Positions 54,105-64,000 of a DNA stretch of 64,000 nt are shown here, one piece after another; the first letter of the stretch is position 1; every line of letters begins with the position of its first letter. Both the position numbers and the translations under genes were made by a program. Below the pieces are notes generated by a model that ran no database searches, was not told the origin of the DNA, and saw only the letters and a program-made list of their open reading frames with translations. Source of the stretch: Fagopyrum homotropicum (lineage: Eukaryota > Streptophyta > Magnoliopsida > Caryophyllales > Polygonaceae); the NCBI GenBank assembly GCA_033239125.1, contig BSWB01000001.1:21665501-21729500 (forward strand), read 5' to 3'.

Positions 54105-56719
54105 TGTAACACCCCAAATTCTCGGAACTCGGGGAGCTACTGGTTAGGACCTCACAATGGGTCCCGACCTTGGTTTAACAACAACATTACTTGGATCTTA
54201 CAACAAGGCACAAATGTAATTAAAACAATTTCTAAAACATAATATTTTTTAATGGTATAAACGTACACATGTGACAGCCTTACAAACATATATAAAGATA
54301 CATAACATGCATGACGTATGGAAGACTCCCCCGTCCCCATCTAATGAGTACGTGGACCCGGCTGACGATCCGTTCCGGATCTCTTTGCAATTGTCTATCT
54401 CTACAGATCTACAACACGGATAAACCGTTAGCTAACTATCCAAATATAAGCAAAAAAAGATAACAGCACAAACACAAGCAGAAACAAAATAAACAAACAT
54501 CATGCTGGCACTCAACCGTTTATTATCTATTATTTAAGTGATTCACATTATTCAATTTAAGTTGTGGCACGAGAATTTTTATTAGTTCTCGCCTCCGTTC
54601 CTTATCCAACTGGTGTAGGTCTAGCTGACTTCCACTGGTAGCATCACTACAAACCACGCATGGACTAGTCCCGAAAGAAACCCCCAGCGCCCGCAAGCTA
54701 CTGAGCAGAATGCCACCGCCCGTTACTCTTAGGCCAAAATATAGGTCGGTAATTATATATCACAACCTATCTCCATAAACATTTCAATCACACACCACCA
54801 TCATCATTTATACTCATATTTAGAAGTCAGCTAAGTAAGCCCAAAGGACTTACCTGATATAAAGCTCGACTCTCTGTAAACCAACTCGCTATGTAAACTG
54901 TAGCAACTCAGTTGCCTGTCAAAGGAGATAAGTGCATTAGCACACTCCTACGTAGTTAGAAGTCTAAGACTTCTAAAATAGAATAATATATTAAGACATA
55001 ACTAGTTGCAGTATTAATTTATGGTAAAATGACCATTTTACCCTTGGTCCCGAAATTCTCGAAAATTCTAAAATTCATGTCTAAACTCCTATTTGAGATT
55101 CTAAAATCATATTCTAACTCCCAAAGCTTCGTTTGGTTCCAAGCTAATATTTTTCCTATGTCACTATTTTCCGGGAAATCGTACAGGTCTAACTTCGATT
55201 CCAAATATAAAATTCGATTTAGCTTCACATTTGTCGTTGTTGATCTCTTGCAGGGTCCTCTAGACGTCTATAAAATTCGTTCATCATTCTATAGTTATCC
55301 TCCTTATCTGATAACCAGTACCACTGGTTGACCCGCACGTGTTATGTCTCAATTATTACTAACTGGTATGTAGTTGACCTTCCATAAGATCACAGACTTA
55401 TTGTTCTTCTATCTCTTTTGAAGTTTGATAGACTTGGTCAAAATCTATCTCCTCTAGTTTCTTTGTTAATACTCTTTTAGTTTCTTCCACAGTCTGCACT
55501 TCTCTTGTTCTCTTATGAGGTCACTATACTCTTCTGAGTCTAGTCCTAGCATTCATCTGTCGCCAATGAGTTCATCAAGTCTTCCACATTAGCTTGTAAG
55601 CGTGTCTTCGCGATTCTCCTTACTTTAGTCATCATCTGTTTGCGGTTCTCTGGTATGAACCGTTAGTGTTGGTAACTTAAATCTCTTTGTAAATGAGAAA
55701 TTATTGCGGACCCTTGAGTCCACCAAATCACTTTTCCACATTCTTCCCCATGTTTAGTTTTGTCTTGATCATGTCGCCTTTATAAAAATTCGTTGTCTCA
55801 ATTTTAGACTTCTAGTTTCTTGGATACTTATGTCGGACTTTCATTCAAAACTCTCATATCCTTGAAGGACTCCACATGCTTCCATGGTTACAAGATTTAT
55901 TTCTCGTCATCAAACTCACTCTTTATCTTTGTACCTTTTAACTTTTCACAACTGGGTCGACACTCTATCTTCTTTGTACTCTCATGTCCATGCTTGCTTA
56001 TGGCGGCGTCCGTCTTGATAGTCACGTCCTTTACACCGAAATTCTTGGTTGTACTCCGTTCTATATGATTCTTGTTTCTCCATTTTTATCTCCATTCTAC
56101 GCTCTCGTCGTCTCTTGCATGGTTCTTCTAATTCATCTCTCGACTTCATACGACAAAGCCCCTTGCATGATTCTCAATTTCTTCTATCTAAGCTGACTCG
56201 GGAACTTCTTTCTCATCCGGTTGTACTGGCGGTAAAAATTTTCTAAACATCTTTATTGCTTTGCCCACCCGTCCTTCGGATGATTTATAAGTCACCAGGA
56301 CGTCCATCAGAGTATCATACTAAATCTTGGTCTGAATCCCTAATCTCGTGTGGAAAACTCTTCAAACTCGTTACCGATTTATCATGAGGCGCTAATCGCT
56401 TCATGATATCACAACTAAAGAATACAAGATATCCTTTAGGATACTAGCATACTACACACACACAGATATATAATTTACACTAAAACCTATCGATATAAGT
56501 CTATATACTAACTCACCTATCGTTCCAAGCTGTAGAGATCCACGGAGAACGATGGTGGTCCGACGTACTACTAACCCAACAACCCGACTATGCACGTGTT
56601 TAAAAACAGAAATCCGTTTTGAAAATCTTAGACCCCTTTCGGGTTCTAGTTATTTTATACATTCGGTCTTTCAGAAGATTTCAAGTGTCATTGTTGCCAA
56701 CCTCGCTCTGATACCATGT
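54105..56719 (-). mobile_element. F, left partial copy: LTR fragment fused to leader
   Basis: 54105-55216 equals 56720-57832 (LTR terminus part), and 55217-56600 equals 62617-64000 (internal). The joint shares TCG with both parents, so about 4.8 kb between them is deleted. The primer site GCTCTGATACCA (minus strand) is at 56705-56716. GTAAC at 54100-54104 is the candidate left target-site duplication. No coding sequence. Repeated short frames at 55820-56246 reappear at 63220-63646 because the sequence is duplicated. Confidence 0.85.
56705..56716 (-). other. Primer-binding site (initiator tRNA-Met) of F
   Basis: Minus strand TGGTATCAGAGC, three bases from the LTR end TGTTACA at 56720. It sets F's orientation as minus. 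Confidence 0.88.
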
Positions 56720-57994
56720 TGTAACACCCCAAATTCTCGGAACTCGGGGAGCTACTGGTTAGGACCTCACAATGGGTCCCGACCTTGGTTTAACAACAAC
56801 ATTACTTGGATCTTACAACAAGGCACAAATGTAATTAAAACAATTTCTAAAACATAATATTTTTTAATGGTATAAACGTACACATGTGACAGCCTTACAA
56901 ACATATATAAAGATACATAACATGCATGACGTATGGAAGACTCCCCCGTCCCCATCTAATGAGTACGTGGACCCGGCTGACCATCCGTTCCGGATCTCTC
57001 TGCAACTGTCTATCTCTACAGATCTACAACACGGATAAACCGTTAGCTAACTATCCAAATATAAGCAAAAAAAAGATAACAGCACAAACACAAGCAGAAA
57101 CAAAATAAACAAACATCATGCTGGCACTCAACCGTTTATTATCTATTATTTAAGTGATTCACATTATTCAATTTAAGTTGTGGCACGAGAATTTTTATTA
57201 GTTCTCGCCTCCGTTCCTTATCCAACTGGTGTAGGTCTAGCTGACTTCCACTGGTAGCATCACTACAAACCACGTATGGACTAGTCCCGAAAGAAACCCC
57301 CAGCGCCCGCAAGCTACTGAGCAGAATGCCACCGCCCGTTACTCTTAGGCCAAAATATAGGTCGGTAATTATATATCACAACCTATCTCCATAAACATTT
57401 CAATCACACACCACCATCATCATTTATACTCATATTTAGAAGTCAGTTAAGTAAGCCCAAAGGACTTACCTGATATAAAGCTCGACTCTCTGTAAACCAA
57501 CTCGCTCTGTAAACTGTAGCAACTCAGTTGCCTGTCAAAGGAGATAAGTGCATTAGCACACTCCTACGTAGTTAGAAGTCTAAGACTTCTAAAATAGAAT
57601 AATATATTAAGACATAACTAGTTGCAGTATTAATTTATGGTAAAATGACCATTTTACCTTTGGTCCCAAAATTCTCGAAAATTCTAAAATTCATGTCTAA
57701 ACTCCTATTTGAGATTCTAAAATCATATTCTAACTCCCAAAGCTTCGTTTGGTTCCAAGCTAACATTTTTCCTATGGCACTATTTTCCGGGAAATCGTAC
57801 AGGTCTAACTTCGATTCCAAATATAAAATTCGTAACCGTTTATAAAAATTCCGACTTAAATCCCTAGATTATCTATGTTGTCCTATCTAACTTTAGGAGA
57901 AAGAATTTCTCCAAACTGTTCATTCAACAGTTTTATAAAAATTCCTAAAGTTGACTACTCCCTTTACAAATTCTATACTTAGCCAAAATCTGAG

Positions 57995-58700
57995 TACACT
58001 TTGAAAAATCATAACTCCTAAACCACTCACTGGATTTATCCCAAATTTTGATATGTTCTACTATAAAATCTTACCTATAATATATCCAAAATTCAGCCGG
58101 AAAGGATATCAAGAGCCTATTTAAAATCATCTCACAAAACAGCATCACTTGCTGTTTTCTCCCAACACTCAGCACATATATAAAAACGTCAACTTTGAAA
58201 CACAATAACTCTCGAACCGTAACTCCGATTATTCCCAAATTTTAATATGATCTACAAAAAGAAGTCAAATATATCATATCAAAAATTCAAGCCTAACGGA
58301 GATCAAAAACCTATTCAAAATTATCTCACAAAACAGCATCCCATGCTGTTTTTCTCAACTCAGCACATTTATAAACCTGAACTTTGAAACCCTATATCTC
58401 TCAAACCATAACATGGATTCCTCTGAAATTTTTGTATGATCTACTATACTATATCAACTATAACGTGTCAAAAATTCAAGTCTAACAGAAGTCAATAACC
58501 CCTCCAAATTTATTCCACAAAACTGCATCTCTAGCAAATTTCCTCAAACTCAGCACACTAAAAAAAAACTGCATGAATAGCCAACTTGAGAAAATCATAT
58601 CTCCTAAACTATAACTCCGAATAGGCTCAAATTTCAGTATGTTCTACACTACAATACCGACAACAACATATCCAAAAATCAGGAGCAAAGGAAGAGTCTA
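57995..58700 (-). repeat. Diverged ~185-bp tandem repeats in F's LTR
   Basis: About 3.7 units sharing AACTCCGATT, TATGATCTAC, TCAAAAATTCAAG and ACTCAGCACA. Two units end in hairpins: AACAGCA/TGCTGTT at about 58138-58158, and AACAGCATCCCATGCTGTT at 58332-58350. Confidence 0.75.
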
Positions 58701-59620
58701 GCTTACCCAAATCTGACCTCAAAGTTGACTGTTCGTCACCTTACAACCCAGAAAAACGCAGCAGCTCTTCAAGCCATCTTCTAGGGCTTCTATGGAGGGT
58801 CTAAAGACATAATTTTGTACTCTCATCAGCACATACACAAAGAGGGTAACACATAGAAGAGGGTTGCGATCCTTACCCAACTAGACGGACAAAACATGCT
58901 TGTGTGAATGAAGGCAAAGAAGGGTCATGACTTGCTGTTGTTAGGGTTCCTTGGTTAGAGATCTGGCATCAGAAGGTAAGGGTCGGCTGTTGCAAGCGGC
59001 TGGATGTGTGCAGACGTAGGCTGGATAGGCAGCCGGCTGGTGTTGCGAGAAGGGAAGCAGGAGGTGGCGATCTGCTGCTGTGATGAGTGTTCGACCAGCA
59101 GGAGGGGACGAAGGTTTACGCTGTTGCTGTTGCAGCCCGTAGACAGAAAGGAAGGAGCCGGAGGATCTGTTGTGTGCAAGGGATGAGTAAGCAATGAAAG
59201 CGTTTCTTCTGTGGATGTATCTGGACGGAATGCAAGCAACAGAATGGAAGTGAATCTGCGAAGATCTCGGCTGTTACTTTCCTAGTAACGTTCAGCAAGA
59301 GAACGTGGTATTGCAGTTGGGCTGGCACTGGACTGGAGCTGGCAACGCCGGGCTGAAAGGCAAAGCAGCAGATGGGCTGAAGCGAACTGGGCTGGACGCT
59401 GCTGGGCAAGTTTCTGAGTTGCTGGGCAAGCTGCGCTGGGCTGGAAAAGGGTAAGGCAGAAGCTGGATCCGCTGGGCTGAAGATGGGCTAGAGCTGGCGC
59501 AAGGGTGAAGGAAGCAGCAGCCCGGTGCTAGCTGTAGTCCGGAATCGAGATCCCAACAATTGAATGCACGGAATAAACGGATACGGATTATGTTACAGTT
59601 AGGATTAGTTATAAGAATCC

Positions 59621-59711
59621 TATCATTTTATGTGAAGGTAAGCTACATAAAATGATAAACTATTAAAAGATTTTATCATTTTATGTGAAGGGAACCTACA
59701 TAAAATGATAA
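59621..59711. repeat. Twin hairpins in F's LTR
   Basis: TATCATTTTATGT pairs with ACATAAAATGATA (59621-59633, 59645-59657), and a second copy with 14-bp arms lies at 59673-59711. The loops are related: GAAGGTAAGCT and GAAGGGAACCT. Confidence 0.9.
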
Positions 59712-59812
59712 ATTTTATAATAATGTGTTTAACTAAGTAGACGGATATGGATCAACTGATCGAGATCGGGTTTGTTACAGAAATAAACGGAATAAAAATT
59801 CCAGATATTACA

Positions 59813-62800
59813 TCAGTACCCCCTCAAAATAAGTTTTGTCCCGAAACTTAAAGATAACGACATATAGTCGGAGTTATTACAAAAGAAATAAAGGGCCGGA
59901 AAGGGTCACAATCGATCTTGTTCTGATTTGTTCCTAAGATAGCCGGAAATAAAATTTCCGGGTATTACATCAGTACCCCCTTAAAATAAGTTTCGCCCCG
60001 AAACTTAATATAAGCCAATCGTAAGGTCGGTCTTCAAGGAACAAATAAAGGTACAACCTAGTGTACCTAATTAATACATCATAAGTCTTGTCGTTTCTAT
60101 ATCTAAGTATCCCGCACATCAAAGGTTACCAAAAGAATACATCACTTACTACATACTCAATCATGAAATAAACAAGCAGTCAAAAATATCACACATACAA
60201 GGTCAAGCCCTAACTCGTCACTCCCGAGGTTACAACCCTCGCTACATAGGTCTTTGAAATGTTACGTCTCTTGCTATCCCCAATATCTAGGTAGCCCTAT
60301 CGGGTTTTTCATAAAACCACTAAATCTTAAATCTTTTCAGGTACTTAGATTCCAAGCGTCTGCTACCCGTTCTAGAATGGTTACCGGATATCTCACCGGT
60401 ATCATCCGGTTCAACTGTTTGATCCTCTAATTTGATGACCTAACTCGTGTCTGATAGGTATCTCTCCAACTGAAATCCTCAAACTCAGTTCTCAAACTTA
60501 GTCTCCATGGAAAACTGAAGCTACATTCTCCAATAGGGTGAGGAATACTAGTCCTTCACTCACTTATAAACCACTTTATAGCCTCAAGTAGTCGCATTTT
60601 GCAACTCACCCCCAGGTCCTTTGATGACCGTTCAGAAAATAACCTAGTCAACTTCTTCCCTTCTTTATGATTACTTGACTACACACTCAAGCCAAAGGTC
60701 TTAGACCTCCGCCATCACTTTACCAAGTGCCTAATGCTCTTCGTATCACGACCTACTTGATCTTGTCTCTTAATATGACTGAATCATCTTATTCCTCAGG
60801 TAAGGAATCATGAACTTTACCCTTTTCTGGTCTAGCACTTGAGACACAATTCCAGTGGTCATCGTCTGCATTCACTTAGTATTATTATACTATTTATGGA
60901 TCTCTAATATATTGTTAGCTCAACCTTAGGCTTCTCACGTATTTTCCAAGGTCTTAAGTGACATAAAATATATCCGGGATGACGATATTAGATACCCGGT
61001 GATCTCACGTCGCCGTTATTTGCTCACTCTACTCAATAGTTGTTAGCATTGCATTGTGTCCTATAATATTCCTCTTACTCAAAACGCAACTCGACTCCGT
61101 TCCGAGATAAAATTCTTCTTATACTCCATTCTTGAGATTATGTTTTCTATATGTACGAGTACTGGTCTGTAAGTACACTCCCGTAGCTTCCTTTTCTTAT
61201 ATGTCTTTTGATTCAACTTGATAGTTACTCACCTTGAGCTTGTTAGTGCAGGCCCTACACAACACCTTTATTACTTCGTTACTTCCTTTCTCATTTTATC
61301 AAGAACCTCGTTCTAAAGTACCATGCTAGGTATTAAATTCCAAATTTACTGGTCTTCTAACATGTGACTAGGTCGGCATGCTTCACTTGGATCTATAATG
61401 GGGTACCACTCTCTTTCTATACTTCTACGTGCACATACTTTCTCGTCTATCTAGTTGGTGATACAGTTCCTCGAAAAAATTCTTGTCACTCCACGTAGCC
61501 TATTTCACGTTCCTTCTAAACGAAACGCATTTCACAAATTATCATCGTCTTAAACTCGACACGTCATTTTCAGTACTCTAGAGTTTCTTGTTCTGTGGGT
61601 TAGGACTCATCACGCTTTTGCTGTGCTACTTTGATAATTATAAGAACATTTTCTATGTGTCCACAATGATTGGCTCTAGAACTCTCCCTCTCAATTACAC
61701 CATAAGTCCTATCCGGTGAAATACCAAGTACCTTCCTTACTTGCCTTAAGGGACTAAGATAACGGTTGGAAGACGACCTCTTCCGTTTACTTTTGGAATT
61801 CTTCTAACACGGATCCAAATTTCCTGACTCGACTGAAGTTTGATCTTAACCAACCGAGAAGTAACCTCTAACACGATTCTCTCTATACCTTTAGTTGTCT
61901 AAGTATATTTTCGTTGTCTACTTGAGGAACTCCTCCAAAGGATCGGTATAGTTAATTCAATAATCCTCAATCACAGATATCTCTTCTTAACTGTACATAG
62001 CTCGTCAATCCCCCAAACAACTCTTGCACGTCCTCAGTTGATGTCGGTCAGTCAATAGTTGACTTATCTCCATTTCCGGGACTTACTTTTCTCATACCTC
62101 TTTTGCCGTTGAGATTCCTGGCGGGCACTACTTACTCGAGTTCATCAATTTATACTCCTTTAGCTCATTCTACATTACAAACTTCCAGTTCCCCCGTGAA
62201 CTAGCTCCATTTCTCGAGTCTAACTGTGTCGTCCATCTGACATCAATGGTCTTTTCTAGGTCTTCCAATATAGCTTGTAATCAAGTCTACAAAACTCTCA
62301 TGACCTTAACTTCCTTCCACTTGCGGTTTATCTAGTTGGGAATGCTACACGCACTCTGTCTTGATTGACATAGAACCTTATCAAAATCATATACTCCCTA
62401 CTCCTCTAGTTCTTCTTTTATAATCCATCTATACTAACTGTGATATGCACCCTTTTCCTAGCCAGTAGGCAGTAAATCCTTCACACGCTTCCCTTGGTCT
62501 TCAATGACATAAAGGGGGTCCTTTCTGACCGTCTAGTCTTTCTTCTTAAGTTCTTAATTAGGGATCCTTGCTCGAACTCACTCCATGTTATTATTAAGGT
62601 GCTAGCACGCGGATCGATTTAGCTTCACATTTGTCGTTGTTGATCTCTTGCAGGGTCCTCTAGACGTCTATAAAATTCGTTCATCATTCTATAGTTATCC
62701 TCCTTATCTGATAACCAGTACCACTGGTTGACCCGCACGTGTTATGTCTCAATTATTACTAACTGGTATGTAGTTGACCTTCCATAAGATCACAAACTTA

Positions 62801-64000
62801 TTGTTCTTCTATCTCTTTTGAAGTTTGATAGACTTGGTCAAAATCTATCTCCTCTAGTTTCTTTGTTAATACTCTTTTAGTTTCTTCCACAGTCTGCACT
62901 TCTCTTGTTCTCTTATGAGGTCACTATACTCTTCTGAGTCTAGTCCTAGCATTCATCTGTCGCCAATGAGTTCATCAAGTCTTCCACATTAGCTTGTAAG
63001 CGTGTCTTCGCGATTCTCCTTACTTTAGTCATCATCTGTTTGCGGTTCTCTGGTATGAACCGTTAGTGTTGGTAACTTAAATCTCTTTGTAAATGAGAAA
63101 TTATTGCGGACCCTTGAGTCCACCAAATCACTTTTCCACATTCTTCCCCTTGTTTAGTTTTGTCTTGATCATGTCGCCTTTATAAAAATTCGTTGTCTCA
63201 ATTTTAGACTTCTAGTTTCTTGGATACTTATGTCGGACTTTCATTCAAAACTCTCATATCCTTGAAGGACTCCACATGCTTCCATGGTTACAAGATTTAT
63301 TTCTCGTCATCAAACTCACTCTTTATCTTTGTACCTTTTAACTTTTCACAACTGGGTCGACACTCTATCTTCTTTGTACTCTCATGTCCATGCTTGCTTA
63401 TGGCGGCGTCCGTCTTGATAGTCACGTCCTTTACACCGAAATTCTTGGTTGTACTCCGTTCTATATGATTCTTGTTTCTCCATTTTTATCTCCATTCTAC
63501 GCTCTCGTCGTCTCTTGCATGGTTCTTCTAATTCATCTCTCGACTTCATACGACAAAGCCCCTTGCATGATTCTCAATTTCTTCTATCTAAGCTGACTCG
63601 GGAACTTCTTTCTCATCCGGTTGTACTGGCGGTAAAAATTTTCTAAACATCTTTCCTGCTTTGCCCACCCGTCCTTCGGATGATTTATAAGTCACCAGGA
63701 CGTCCATCAGAGTATCATACTAAATCTTGGTCTAAATCCCTTATCTCGTGTGGAAAACTCTTCAAACTCGTTACCGATTTATCATGAGGCGCTAATCGCT
63801 TCATGATATCACAACTAAAGAATACAAGATATCCTTTAGGATACTAGCATACTACACACACACATATATATAATTTACACTAAAACCTATCGATATAAGT
63901 CTATATACTAACTCACCTATCGTTCCAAGCTGTAGAGATCCACGGAGAACGATGGTGGTCCGACGTACTACTAACCCAACAACCCGACTATGCACGTGTG
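59813..64000 (-). pseudogene. Decayed internal region of chromovirus F
   Basis: Minus strand, C-terminal end first. Polypurine tracts lie at about 59819-59824 and 59975-59982. A chromodomain-like remnant at about 60340-60490 has an IKLEDQTVEPDDTG run. No long frame survives between 60500 and 64000 and I cannot place RT or integrase. The window ends about 105 bp before the expected primer site, judging from the left copy. Confidence 0.65.

Larger units (their letters stand above)
56720..59812 (-). mobile_element. LTR of chromovirus F
   Basis: About 3.1 kb; on the plus strand TGTAACACCCC to GATATTACA. It serves at once as 5' LTR of the left fragment and 3' LTR of the right copy. Contents: tandem repeats at 57995-58700, a GC-rich cassette at about 58740-59560 (frames 58955-59409 reverse, low-complexity) and two hairpins at 59621-59711. 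If the second tract is the functional one, the LTR extends to 59969. Confidence 0.82.

Noticed and set aside
59621..59711. Twin hairpins as microRNA genes
   Set aside because: Stems of 13-14 bp are too short for a typical plant miRNA precursor.

Overview
The window is plant nuclear DNA, most likely from a eudicot with a large, repeat-rich genome. The evidence is stacked long-LTR Ty3/gypsy elements of two kinds (chromoviruses primed by initiator tRNA-Met, and Athila-type elements with a GGCGCC primer site matching tRNA-Asp), a Mutator-like DNA transposon, and one host gene family with a GT-AG intron. I see no bacterial or organelle genes. I cannot name the species from the sequence alone.

Positions 1 to about 46000 read best as one 'Russian doll'. 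The outermost layer is an old chromovirus (E). Its 5' LTR survives as 1-615 and 23373-23399, its internal region as 23400-27600, and its 3' LTR as 27601-27754, 30675-32370 and 45821-about 46000. A second chromovirus (D, 616-23372) sits in E's 5' LTR. Inside D lies a 13.8 kb composite (2662-16434) of two Athila-type elements, A (+) and B (-), joined head to head and flanked as one unit by the 5-bp duplication TCTAT. E's 3' LTR holds a reverse-oriented solo LTR of the D family (27755-30674, duplication AGTGC) and a third Athila-type element, C (32371-45820). C carries a 1.5 kb Mutator-like element (43066-44582, 9-bp duplication) in its 3' LTR and a small MITE-like insert.

Positions 46001-47882 are AT-rich intergenic DNA. 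Then follow another solo D-family LTR (47888-50788, duplication TTTGT) and the only host gene sequence: a NYN-domain (PIN-like ribonuclease, MARF1/limkain-b1 type) gene present twice as an almost perfect inverted repeat with 1464-bp arms and a 46-bp spacer (51131-54104). Copy 1 has intact splice sites but a stop caused by paired indels. Copy 2 has an open exon 2 but a broken splice acceptor and is cut in exon 1 by a third chromovirus, F (54105 to the window end, minus strand). F is arranged as a partial tandem with a microhomology-bounded deletion in the left copy.

No retroelement here is autonomous. A has lost gag, protease, RT and RNase H but keeps the end of integrase and ORF3. C keeps gag to RNase H and ORF3 but has lost nearly all of integrase. 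B keeps only fused remnants. D, E and F are eroded. The best candidates for undescribed biology are: (1) a complete CCA-ended tRNA-Asp copied into A at the primer-binding site; (2) the A/B inverted dimer integrated through two U3 ends; (3) a duplicated hairpin plus polypurine module shared by A, B and C; (4) element-specific palindromic words at equivalent places in each Athila-type LTR; (5) possible internal TATA promoters before ORF3; and (6) the NYN inverted repeat as a possible hairpin-RNA locus.
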